Below, piece after piece: positions 24,646-32,776 of a DNA stretch of 39,504 nt (its first letter is position 1; every line of letters begins with the position of its first letter). Under the pieces are notes generated by a model that searched no databases, was not told the origin of the DNA, and saw nothing but the letters and a program-made list of their open reading frames with translations. The position numbers and the translations under genes were made by a program. Source of the DNA: an uncultured Eubacteriales bacterium (lineage in GTDB: Bacteria; Bacillota; Clostridia; Oscillospirales; Oscillospiraceae); assembly GCA_902465435.1 (NCBI GenBank), contig CABQNH010000017.1, positions 1 to 39,504 of the forward strand, written 5' to 3'.

Positions 24646-26130
24646 TCACTGGCTGCTTGTGAAGTCAGGAACCGCGCGGGGTGCAAGCTGCGTGCCGAAT
24701 ACGGTGTTCAAAATCTCCACCCAGGTATTGATTCCGGTCAGGCCGGAGATGGACAGCTTCTCGCCGCCGGCATAAACGCAGTTCAGAATATTGCACATAT
24801 AGGGCGACTCGGTCGCGTAGTCCACATTGAGCTGATACGTCTGCGCATACTTGCAGGCATAGCGCGCGCCGTGATCCGACTGCAGCACGATAACGGCCTG
24901 CGGGTCATGCGCCTGAATCTGCCCGACAATTTCCTCGATCTTATGATTCGTAAACCGGAGCTGCCCCAAATAATTGGATTTATCCATCCAATCATTCACC
25001 GCATCCTCGGGCAAAAGACTCCCATCCTCCCGGAAATAGAAGCCCGTATGCGGAAGCTGGAAATAGCAGATCGTAAAGGTCTTTTGCCCCTGCGCGCTTC
25101 GCCAGGAATTCGCCGCCGCATCCAGCGCGCTTAAAATATTGTCCGCCTCCACGCGGCCGGTTTGCTTCTTGCCCCGCGAGCCGCCCTTGAGCCACTCGAG
25201 CAGGCGGTCGCAGAAACTAAACTGCCCGAAAATGCTGTTTTTCAGCGCAATATCGGTGACCGTTTCCTTGCCGGAGCTGTAGAGCACCGTCACGCCGTCC
25301 TCCTTGAGAAAATCGTAGTGGTTCACCAGGTTGACCTGATAGCCGTTCTCCTCAAAGATTCGGTACAGGGCGGGCTGACGCAGATGCTCCAGCCGCATGG
25401 CGATTTCCATTCCGTCGTTGACAACGTAGTCCAGATTCAGCAGGTTGGGGATCAGGGTATCCGTGTGTACCGACTCCGGGTTGTAGCTGTCGTTCGAAAC
25501 GGAAAAGCCGCACGTCTCCAGCGCGTTTAAAAACGTCTCGTTTCCGTCGTCAAAATAGTGTTTCAGGCAGTTCTGCCCGCTGTACTCGTCAAAAATCAGA
25601 AAATAGACGTTCGGCGTATCCTGCTTGGTGAACGTCCAGCCGGTCTCCCCCGCAGAAGCCTTCGGCCTATAGGAAAGCTTGCGGATGATCGTACCTGCGT
25701 TGAGCGCAAAATTCACGGCGATCAGCCCCGCAAAGGTAATAACGGCAATGCGGCAGATCGGGCGCATATCCGGCTTTTTCTTATAAAGCAGCAGCGCAAT
25801 GGCTGCAAGCAGCAGCACAAGCGCCAGCAGCAGCACTCTCAAGGGAACGGCAAGCGTAATCCTTTGGAACATTCTCCCGATTCCTGTGAAATTCATTCCG
25901 ACCAGCATTGCTGCGATTGTCAGAATTGCAGCACGCGCCGCATCGCGCAGGAGCAGCCAGCAGCCCGCGCAAAGCAGCGCCGCGCAGCCGAGAAACAGCG
26001 CCAGAACCGGCAGGATCTCGTGCAGCGACGCCTCCCCTGCATTCTGAAAATAGAAAAACAGACAGGGGAACAGGCAGGTCAGCACAATCGCCAACGTCGG
26101 CAGAAGCCATCCCTTGATTTTACTTTTCAT
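24646..26130 (-). CDS. Five-helix membrane protein with extracellular sulfatase/phosphotransferase-superfamily domain (paralog 3)
   Basis: The product has 494 residues. Helices lie at about 8-28, 37-62, 66-86, 96-116 and 126-146, ahead of the extracellular domain. Active-site elements are VYFLIFDEYSG (Asp181), VHTDTLIPNLLNL (Thr223/Thr225), QLPHTGFYF and LQSDHGARYACK. Positions 181, 223 and 225 coincide with paralog 2. The start ATG lies two bases after the stop codon of the upstream cytidylyltransferase fusion, with only a weak site (GGGGCGA), which implies translational coupling. Three such genes in a row suggest duplication within the operon followed by specialisation. Confidence 0.85.
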   Translation of the reverse strand: MKSKIKGWLLPTLAIVLTCLFPCLFFYFQNAGEASLHEILPVLALFLGCAALLCAGCWLLLRDAARAAILTIAAMLVGMNFTGIGRMFQRITLAVPLRVLLLALVLLLAAIALLLYKKKPDMRPICRIAVITFAGLIAVNFALNAGTIIRKLSYRPKASAGETGWTFTKQDTPNVYFLIFDEYSGQNCLKHYFDDGNETFLNALETCGFSVSNDSYNPESVHTDTLIPNLLNLDYVVNDGMEIAMRLEHLRQPALYRIFEENGYQVNLVNHYDFLKEDGVTVLYSSGKETVTDIALKNSIFGQFSFCDRLLEWLKGGSRGKKQTGRVEADNILSALDAAANSWRSAQGQKTFTICYFQLPHTGFYFREDGSLLPEDAVNDWMDKSNYLGQLRFTNHKIEEIVGQIQAHDPQAVIVLQSDHGARYACKYAQTYQLNVDYATESPYMCNILNCVYAGGEKLSISGLTGINTWVEILNTVFGTQLAPRAVPDFTSSQ

Positions 26131-26132
26131 GG

Positions 26133-27956
26133 TTATCGCCCCGATTCCAATAAGCTTGCAGGCAGCGTCTCCAACGCGGAAATCAGCTTTGCGTTATCGG
26201 CCTCGTCCCGGACGGACAGCCGCACAAAGCTGCCGTCAAAGCCCTCCTTCGGGCTGAGGTCTTTGATCAGCAGCGAATGCTCCTTCAAAAGATACTCCGC
26301 AAGCCTGCGGCTGGAAAGACCCTTCAGCTCCGCCATCACATAATTCGCCTGGCTGGGATAAACCTTCAGAAACGGGAATGCGGAAAGCGCCCTCGTCAGT
26401 GCCGCGCGCTGCGCGGCAATCGCGTCGCAGGCAGCCGCATAGCGCTTTTGGAAGAGCGTAATGGTCTGCAGGAAATATTCTCCGAAGCTGTTGATATTCC
26501 AAATTGCCATGGCATCCTGCATCTGCCGCAGGAAGGCGGGATCGTTGTTGGCCAAGACGCCGAGCCGAACGCCCGGCACACCGTAGGACTTGCTGATGCT
26601 CTTAATGACAATGAGATTCGGATAGCGCTGCAAGATCTCGTCCCGAATCAGGGTATAGCGCACTGCGGAATCCGCAAAGTCAATAAAGCTCTCGTCTACG
26701 ATACAGCGGGTGTTCTCCTTTTTACAGACGTCCAAAATTTCAAAAAGTTCTGCCTCGGTCAAAAATGCGCCCGTCGGGTTATCGGGGTTCACAATGGCGA
26801 GCACATCATGCGTCCGCGCGGCGTCGATCAGACGCGCCTTGTTCAGCGTATAGCCGTCGGCGGCGGAATAAAGCCTGGTGATCTCACAGTTTTCAAAGCA
26901 GCGGACATACTCATGGAAGCTGGGAATGGACAGCGCCATTTTACCCCTCAGCAGGCGCCCCAGCGCCGCGATCAGCTCTGCCGCGCCGTTTCCGACCACG
27001 ATACGGCTTTCGTCCACGCCGAACATCCGCCCGGCGTTGATTTTCTGCACATACATTCCGGAAGGGTACTCCCGCACCAGATGGGAGAAAAAGAACTTGA
27101 ACTTCTCCTCCATTTCCTTCGGCGGAAAATACGGATTGACCAGATAGCAGAAGTCCACCAGCTCCGGGAAGCGCCAGAAGCCGCCGAAGTGCCTGCAATA
27201 GCGATCCAGCCGCTCGGAATCCGGCGCAAAAATCGTATCGGCAATGTCCAGATCCTGCGCGTCGTCGATTTCATACCAGCGCAGATGCTCCAGCTTATAC
27301 GCCGAAAGCTCCGCATGAGACAGATGCGCAATCGCCTTCAGCGCCGATTCATAATACTGATTTTTTCCGTAGGCCGTAATGTAGGCCGTCAGAAACGGAA
27401 TGTACTTTTCCCGTGAGAACGCCCGGCTGAACTTATAAATGTTGACGGTTTTGTAATACTCATCCGCCTTGTCAAACCGGAAGTCGGATTTATCAATGAA
27501 CTCCAGAATGTGGTTGTGCTCACTCACGCGCGTTACCGTGCCGTCCATCCACTGCTCATACTTTGCCACGGTCACCACATTCGGTTCCTTGCAGGCCAGC
27601 AGATTGGTAATCAGCTGCGGCTCAAAAATCAGATCGGACTCCAGAAGGATCGTGTCATCCTCCGCCAAAACATCCCGCGCAAGATATAACGAATAGATAT
27701 TGTTCGTCACCGCGTAGTCCCGGTTCTCGATGAAGTGAAGCTCCATGTCCGACAGATTTTCCTTTGCAAAATCCATAAGACCCTGCGCCGCATGGCCGAC
27801 CACGATCGTCAGCTTGTACACGCCGGCCGCCTTCAGGGCGTTCGCCGCGTGCTCCAAAAGTGTTTTCCCGCCGACGTGCACCATGCACTTTGTCTGCCCC
27901 TTGGTGTATTTTCCAAGGCGCTTTCCCATACCGGCCGCCAGCAACAATGCCTGCAT
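26133..27956 (-). CDS. Bifunctional LicC-like cytidylyltransferase / HisC-CobD-like PLP enzyme
   Basis: The product has 607 residues; the ATG follows AAGGAGGG. The N-terminal ~245 residues form a nucleotidyltransferase of the LicC/PntC type: LLLAAGMGKRLGKYTKGQTK (4-23), TNNIYSLYL (84-92) and LLESDLIF (metal ligand Asp108). Residues ~255-607 form a fold-type-I PLP domain of the HisC/CobD group: NPDNPTG (390-396), DESF (421-424), SISKSYG with PLP lysine Lys456, and GVRLG (Arg464). The combination suggests that one protein makes a small phosphorylated amine and couples it to CMP. CobD-like decarboxylation of phosphoserine to phosphoethanolamine, then CDP-ethanolamine, fits best. Phosphonate cytidylyltransferase-transaminase fusions (PntC-AEPT) are a known parallel, but no phosphonate synthesis genes are seen here. 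Confidence 0.88.
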   Translation of the reverse strand: MQALLLAAGMGKRLGKYTKGQTKCMVHVGGKTLLEHAANALKAAGVYKLTIVVGHAAQGLMDFAKENLSDMELHFIENRDYAVTNNIYSLYLARDVLAEDDTILLESDLIFEPQLITNLLACKEPNVVTVAKYEQWMDGTVTRVSEHNHILEFIDKSDFRFDKADEYYKTVNIYKFSRAFSREKYIPFLTAYITAYGKNQYYESALKAIAHLSHAELSAYKLEHLRWYEIDDAQDLDIADTIFAPDSERLDRYCRHFGGFWRFPELVDFCYLVNPYFPPKEMEEKFKFFFSHLVREYPSGMYVQKINAGRMFGVDESRIVVGNGAAELIAALGRLLRGKMALSIPSFHEYVRCFENCEITRLYSAADGYTLNKARLIDAARTHDVLAIVNPDNPTGAFLTEAELFEILDVCKKENTRCIVDESFIDFADSAVRYTLIRDEILQRYPNLIVIKSISKSYGVPGVRLGVLANNDPAFLRQMQDAMAIWNINSFGEYFLQTITLFQKRYAAACDAIAAQRAALTRALSAFPFLKVYPSQANYVMAELKGLSSRRLAEYLLKEHSLLIKDLSPKEGFDGSFVRLSVRDEADNAKLISALETLPASLLESGR

Positions 27957-27971
27957 GCTAAGCCCTCCTTT

Positions 27972-30071
27972 TTAGTCCAGCTCCAGCTCCTCTTCCTCAC
28001 GCTGCTTTTTCAGCTCCGCCAGACGCTTCAGAATATAATCTGCGCCCACCTCGGCGCTGTGTCCAAGATTGTAAACGTACGTCTCCACAAAGGCGGCGAT
28101 CTTCTCGCGGTAGGCCTCGGGATTCGCCAGCATTTCGTTCGCGATTTCCGCGACTTGGTCGAGTGCGTCCGGCGCAACGCTCCGGCCGATCTCCTCGCGC
28201 AGGAGAATATTCAGAGGCACTGTGTCGATTTTTTGATACTCGGGATTCATGATCTTCATCGGCGTGTTGATAAACAGCACCGGCTTGAGCGTCGTGTAAG
28301 CAAACTCGTAGGTAATGCCCGACCAGTCCGTGACCATAAGATCTGCCTCAAATACCGTCGAGTTCGACGAAAAGTCCGTCTGAATCTCCACATTGCTGTT
28401 TGCGGCATAGTCCTTTTTCAGCTGCTCCATAAGCTCCGGGCAGTGCTTAACATGCTGCGGATGCGGGCGAACCACAACGCGGCAGCCGGTTTTCAGCAGC
28501 TCGTCCAAAAGCGGATGGATGCAGGAATCCACGATGTTGCCCTCCTGCCACGACGGCGCGATCAGGATGGTTTTCTGCGCTTTCTCCGTTTTCGGCATGG
28601 CTTCGTACTGCGCGCGCATTTCGTCCAGCAGGCTGTAGCCCCATTCGACCAACGTCTTTTTCGGCAGGCCGTAGGCAAGCTCCGTCTTTTCGATTTCTTC
28701 CTTTTGGTGCGGCCCGACGCACAGAACGGAATCAAAGTGATCCATGCTGCCCTTTCGCATGGTCAGGTTCAGGCTGTCCATGCCGTGCGGCACATAAAGG
28801 TATTCCATATTCTTGCGAATATAGCTGCGGCGGATGTGCATATTGTCGAGATCCGGCATCGTCATGACGACCATGTCGGCGTCCATCTTCATCATCAGGG
28901 GGATCAGGCGCAGCTCACCGATGTAATAGGGTGAAAGCTGCGGATCGTTTTTCTGAAAGACCGCATCATGCGGGTCGCTCGTGATATAATGAATGGTCAG
29001 GTTAGGCGCCTTTTTCTCGATCTGCTCGATCAGTCCGGCGAAGTACTTATAAAAGCCGGAGCCTTCGGAATAAAACACCAATTCCTTCGCTTCAATGTCC
29101 ATTCCCTTGCGGAAGCGCTTATAGTCCGCCTTTTCCTGCGCCTTAAAGGGCGCAAGCTCCTTTTTCTTCTTCTCTCTGGCCTCGCGCTGCTCCCGCAGGA
29201 GCTTTTTCGTCTGCTCGAACTCGTCATAATCGATATACTTCTTCGGATTATACAAAAAGTTCATAAGATACAGGTTTGCGATGGAAAGAAGGTTTCCGGC
29301 GATCCAGTAAACGCCGGCGCCGGACGGCACAAGAAATGTAAAGTAGGTCGAGACCGCAATGGTAAAAATGGAAACGCTCCATTTTGCCGCAAAGCTCTGC
29401 TCCTGCTGCAGCACATTGGCATGGTTCTGCGCAAGGCACAGAAGATAGGTGGAGACGCCGCTGAGCACCGGAATGATCAGCTGCGTGCGGAAGCTCGGAA
29501 TTCTTGTCAAATCCAGCCCCAAAAAGTGCATGTCAACCTGCGTCACCTTGTCGAGGATCGTGCTCAGCTCACCGGCAAGCCCAAACTCATTCACGCGCGC
29601 AACATTCTGCGGCAGCTGCAGCAGGCGCATGAGGATGTTCTGATAGCCGCTCTGGCTCGTAGAAACCTGCAGCGCCTCTGCGATTCGGCGGCAAAGGCCG
29701 GTGTCGATGTGCAGCAGATGCTGCATGGGGTTATAAATAACGCACACAAGGCCGAGCACCAGCGGGATCTGGATCAGCATCGGCACAACGCTGAGCATCG
29801 GCGAATAGTGGTTGCGCTTATAAAGGAGCATCTGCTCCTCCGAAATCTTATCCCGGTCGCCGGCAAAGCGCAGCCGGATGCGGTTGACCTCCGGCTGCAT
29901 TTGAATCATGCGAATGCTGTTTTTTTGTACGACAATGGACAAGGGGATCAAAAGAATCTTACTAACGAGGGTAAAAAGCAGAATGGCAAGTCCATAATTG
30001 CCGATCAGCTGATAGCAAAGCCACATCACATATCCGAGCGGCACGCCCAGAATTTGATTAATCAAGGTCAT
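27972..30071 (-). CDS. YidC/Oxa1-like membrane domain fused to TagB/TagF-like CDP-glycerol glycerophosphotransferase
   Basis: The product has 699 residues. Residues 1-275 have the helices and order of a YidC/Oxa1 insertase (IGNYGLAILLFTLVSKILLIPL, a charged hairpin near 60-90, later helices ending VPSGAGVYWIAGNLLSIANLY). A charged, probably helical linker (285-330) leads to a GT-B-type domain of the TagB/TagF family (330-690), with VPHGMDSL, RPHPQH (535-540) and VTDWSG (580-585). That family polymerises or primes teichoic acids from CDP-glycerol or similar donors at the inner membrane face. The YidC-like part may serve as membrane anchor or export partner. First gene of the seven-gene operon. 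The ATG at 30071 is the first in frame, 13 bases from AAAGGAGG, a slightly long spacing. Confidence 0.9.
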   Translation of the reverse strand: MTLINQILGVPLGYVMWLCYQLIGNYGLAILLFTLVSKILLIPLSIVVQKNSIRMIQMQPEVNRIRLRFAGDRDKISEEQMLLYKRNHYSPMLSVVPMLIQIPLVLGLVCVIYNPMQHLLHIDTGLCRRIAEALQVSTSQSGYQNILMRLLQLPQNVARVNEFGLAGELSTILDKVTQVDMHFLGLDLTRIPSFRTQLIIPVLSGVSTYLLCLAQNHANVLQQEQSFAAKWSVSIFTIAVSTYFTFLVPSGAGVYWIAGNLLSIANLYLMNFLYNPKKYIDYDEFEQTKKLLREQREAREKKKKELAPFKAQEKADYKRFRKGMDIEAKELVFYSEGSGFYKYFAGLIEQIEKKAPNLTIHYITSDPHDAVFQKNDPQLSPYYIGELRLIPLMMKMDADMVVMTMPDLDNMHIRRSYIRKNMEYLYVPHGMDSLNLTMRKGSMDHFDSVLCVGPHQKEEIEKTELAYGLPKKTLVEWGYSLLDEMRAQYEAMPKTEKAQKTILIAPSWQEGNIVDSCIHPLLDELLKTGCRVVVRPHPQHVKHCPELMEQLKKDYAANSNVEIQTDFSSNSTVFEADLMVTDWSGITYEFAYTTLKPVLFINTPMKIMNPEYQKIDTVPLNILLREEIGRSVAPDALDQVAEIANEMLANPEAYREKIAAFVETYVYNLGHSAEVGADYILKRLAELKKQREEEELELD

Positions 30072-30131
30072 CGGTCAGAGGGTTCCTCCTTTGTATGCGT
30101 ATATGCGCGAAATTTGCGCCTATTCCAAAGT

Positions 30132-30160
30132 ATTATATCAAATGCTCCCTTAAAAAGCAA
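30132..30160 (-). promoter_or_regulatory. Promoter of the seven-gene surface-polymer operon
   Basis: On the minus strand there is TTGCTT (30155-30160), a 17-base spacer and TATAAT (30132-30137) with an upstream TG. The start would fall near 30125. No other promoter of this quality was seen between 18359 and 30071, and gene gaps there are at most about 41 bases. Confidence 0.7.
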
Positions 30161-30207
30161 TGTCGTTTCGAGGATATTTCTGCGTTTCGCCGTCCGCCGC
30201 AGGAGAT

Positions 30208-31455
30208 TCATTCAGGACTTTCCCAAAGAAAGCCCTGAAAATAGTCCTCGACCGTCTCCGCATGCCGAACCAGACGCAGCGTTCCCTGCGCCGTGTAGAG
30301 GTATTCCGCCGCACGAAGTCGGCCGCAGTGGTGGTTGCCCAACCCCGCGGCATATGCGCCCGTGTTGTGAAACACGCACAGATCGCCGACCTCCGGCTCC
30401 GGGAAGAAGCGCTTGTCCGTCAGCTTATCCAGAACATCCGCCGCCGATCCGACGACGATCTGCAGCTTCCGCTCCGCATCCTCCCGCTGCGGGAAAAAGG
30501 TAACCGGATACTGCGCGTCAAGCAGCATCGTGCGCATCAGCTGCGCGGAGGACGCGTCCACGGCAACGTAGCTGCGATAGCTTTCCTTCTTATACAGGAC
30601 ATGGGAAACCAGAATCCCGTTGGCTCCGACAACGAAGCGTCCAAACTGCGTCCGCACCGGTACCTTCCCCAGCGCGGCCGCCCGCATATAGCGCTCAAAG
30701 CAGCCCCGAATCGCCTCGGCGGCAGCGTCAAGCGCCGCATCCGGCCGACCGGTCTGCGGAATGCCAAGTCCGCCGGACAAATCGCAGTAGGCAACCGTCA
30801 GGTTAAAGTAGACCTGTATCTCCAGCGCCAGCGAAAACAGCTCCTGCGCGAGCGCCGCAAAATAAGCACTGTCCGTTTGATTGGACGCATACTGCGCATG
30901 GAGTCCGATGCGCCGAACCCCGCGGTTCAGCAGCAAGACTACCGCCTGAAACAGCGCCCTCTTCGGCATTCCGAACTTGGAGATCTCCGGGTTGGCGAGC
31001 GTGCGCCGCCCTGCCGTCATTCTGCCGCCCGCGTTATAGCGCAGGCCGACCGTCTCCGGCAGCCGCCAGCAGCGGACATAGCGTTCCAGCTGTGCAAGAT
31101 CGTCAAAAATGATCTCCGCGCCAAGCCGCTCCGCCTCGGCGAAATCCTCCGCAAGGGGAAAACAGCCGGCGAAAACGATCTGGTCCTTGGAAAAGCCGCA
31201 GCGCTCCGCAAGCAGCAGTTCTGTCCGCGTCGTGCACATCGCGCCCTGCCCCTCCTCCCGCAGGATTCTCAAAATCTGTGGGTTGGGCGCTGCCTTGACG
31301 GCAAAGAACTGTCGGTATCCGCGGCTCCACGAGAACGCCCGGGTCAGCTCGCGCGCGGTATGCCGCAGGCCGTTCTCATCGTAAACATAGCAGGGCGTAT
31401 CCTGCAGGGACAGCAGCGCCGCCTCCGGCAGGAAGATAGGATTGGGCCGCTCCAT
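30208..31455 (-). CDS. Diaminopimelate-decarboxylase-like fold-type-III PLP protein lacking the catalytic cysteine
   Basis: The product has 415 residues; the ATG follows GGAAG. The barrel has the PLP lysine motif FFAVKAAPNP (Lys54), GLHAQYASN (His186), DLSGGLGIPQ (225-234) and an aligned C-terminal domain. It follows the Clostridia LysA-like subfamily closely. The usual CExxD active-site motif, on the loop that completes the neighbouring subunit's site, reads GSAADVLDK (336-344): Ala339 replaces Cys and Asp340 replaces Glu, while Asp343 is kept. The enzyme may act on another substrate, use other chemistry or be inactive. It lies 15 bases after coaX and ends 135 bases before the surface-polymer operon. 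Confidence 0.82.
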   Translation of the reverse strand: MERPNPIFLPEAALLSLQDTPCYVYDENGLRHTARELTRAFSWSRGYRQFFAVKAAPNPQILRILREEGQGAMCTTRTELLLAERCGFSKDQIVFAGCFPLAEDFAEAERLGAEIIFDDLAQLERYVRCWRLPETVGLRYNAGGRMTAGRRTLANPEISKFGMPKRALFQAVVLLLNRGVRRIGLHAQYASNQTDSAYFAALAQELFSLALEIQVYFNLTVAYCDLSGGLGIPQTGRPDAALDAAAEAIRGCFERYMRAAALGKVPVRTQFGRFVVGANGILVSHVLYKKESYRSYVAVDASSAQLMRTMLLDAQYPVTFFPQREDAERKLQIVVGSAADVLDKLTDKRFFPEPEVGDLCVFHNTGAYAAGLGNHHCGRLRAAEYLYTAQGTLRLVRHAETVEDYFQGFLWESPE

Positions 31456-31470
31456 ATTCCACTTCCTATT

Positions 31471-32238
31471 CTATCGCCTGTTCATGTCATACAGGCGTTT
31501 GAGTCCCTTGAGTAGCAGATCGTGGTCGTAGATCATCTTGTGGCGGCACAGCGGCATCACAAAGCGTGCAATTCCTCCCGTGATTACGACCGGCGTTTCC
31601 CCGCCAAGCTCCTCCTCCATCCGCATGAGCAGACCGTCCAGCATAGCCGCCGCGCCGAACAGAATGCCGGAGCGCATGCTCTCTACCGTATTTCTTCCGA
31701 TGGCACGCTTCGGCTCATCCAGACTGATTCCGGGAAGCTGTGCCGTCCTTCCGGTCAGAGCCTCCATGGAAATCTTCACGCCCGGGCAGATACAGCCGCC
31801 CAGCAGCGCCGCCTTCTCATTGATGGCGCAAATGGTCGTCGCCGTACCCATATCCACGATCAAAAGCGGCGCGCCGTACTCCGCGATCGCGGCAACCGCG
31901 CCGACGATCAGATCCCCACCGGCCTGCGCAGGGTCATCCAGCAGGATGTTCAGTCCGGTTTTCATGCCTGGGCCGACCACAAGCGGCACGATCCCCGTCA
32001 GCTTACGAACTGCCGTGGTAAACGAGTTGAGCACCGGCGGCACGACGGAGGAAATGATAACGCCCTCCACGCCGGAAATCGGAACGCCGAAAAGCTCCAG
32101 CATGGTTTTCAGCTCCGCGCAGTATTGGTCGGAGGTTTTTACGGTATCCGTTGCGATCCTCGCCTCAAAGAGGATGCGTTCCTGCTCAATGCAGCCCAAA
32201 ACGATGTTCGAATTCCCGATATCTATTGCCAAAATCAT
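31471..32238 (-). CDS. coaX: Type III pantothenate kinase
   Basis: CoaX phosphorylates pantothenate, the first step of coenzyme A synthesis, in the cytoplasm. The product has 255 residues, the usual length. Motifs of the acetate/sugar-kinase-like fold are visible: AIDIGNSNIVLG (phosphate 1), VVGPGMKTGL, IVDMGTATTI and VVITGGIA. The ATG at 32238 follows GGAGGAGAG and overlaps the upstream metallophosphoesterase stop codon by four bases. A longer frame to 32373 runs through that gene in the wrong frame and is rejected. Confidence 0.95.
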   Translation of the reverse strand: MILAIDIGNSNIVLGCIEQERILFEARIATDTVKTSDQYCAELKTMLELFGVPISGVEGVIISSVVPPVLNSFTTAVRKLTGIVPLVVGPGMKTGLNILLDDPAQAGGDLIVGAVAAIAEYGAPLLIVDMGTATTICAINEKAALLGGCICPGVKISMEALTGRTAQLPGISLDEPKRAIGRNTVESMRSGILFGAAAMLDGLLMRMEEELGGETPVVITGGIARFVMPLCRHKMIYDHDLLLKGLKRLYDMNRR

Positions 32239-32720
32239 ATCTGCTCTCCTCCGATGGTCAATTCTTTGATCCGGCAGCTTGCCGTGCCGTCCTTCAGCTC
32301 CATGACGCCATAGGTGATTCGCCCGCGGCCGGAACAGCTTCCGGGATTCAGCATCCACAGGCCGTTGTGCCACTCGCAGTACGGGATATGCGTATGCCCG
32401 AAGAGCAGCACCTGCGCACCGGCCTCTCTTGCCGCCAGCTCCGCCTGCAAATAGCCGCTCTTTACGCCGTATTCATGTCCGTGCATCAAAAGAAGACGCA
32501 CTCCCTCGAGCGACACCAAAAGCCGCTTCGGCGTGCTGCGGAGGAAATCACAGTTGCCGCGCACAAAAAGAACCGGCGTGTGCTCGGCGAAGCGCGCCAG
32601 CTCCTGCGCATCCGTATCGTGGTCGCCAAGGTGAATCACGGTCTCCGGCTCCTCCAGCTCCCATGCACGCTCCATATAAGCCATCTGCCCGTGTGAATCG
32701 GACAAAACCAAAATTTTCAT
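32235..32720 (-). CDS. YfcE/MJ0936-family metallophosphoesterase
   Basis: The product has 161 residues, typical of single-domain phosphodiesterases of this family. All metal-binding blocks are present: LSDSHG near the N-terminus, HLGDHD, VRGNCD, MHGHEYGV and FGHTHIP. It is a soluble protein with likely two-metal (Mn/Ni) phosphodiesterase activity; the physiological substrate is not known. It is first in a three-gene unit with coaX (four-base overlap) and the LysA-like gene. No strong promoter stands out in the 56-base gap shared with the divergent plus-strand operon. Confidence 0.9.
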   Translation of the reverse strand: MKILVLSDSHGQMAYMERAWELEEPETVIHLGDHDTDAQELARFAEHTPVLFVRGNCDFLRSTPKRLLVSLEGVRLLLMHGHEYGVKSGYLQAELAAREAGAQVLLFGHTHIPYCEWHNGLWMLNPGSCSGRGRITYGVMELKDGTASCRIKELTIGGEQI

Positions 32721-32776
32721 TTTTCATTCACCTGCTGCGTAGAAATTTCATATATTGATAGAAAGGGGGTACGCCT

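Noticed and set aside
21308..26130. True arylsulfatases
   Set aside because: The CxPxR/SxPxR formylglycine signature is missing in all three; a Thr-Asp-Thr block stands in its place, and the five-helix plan fits phosphotransferases better.
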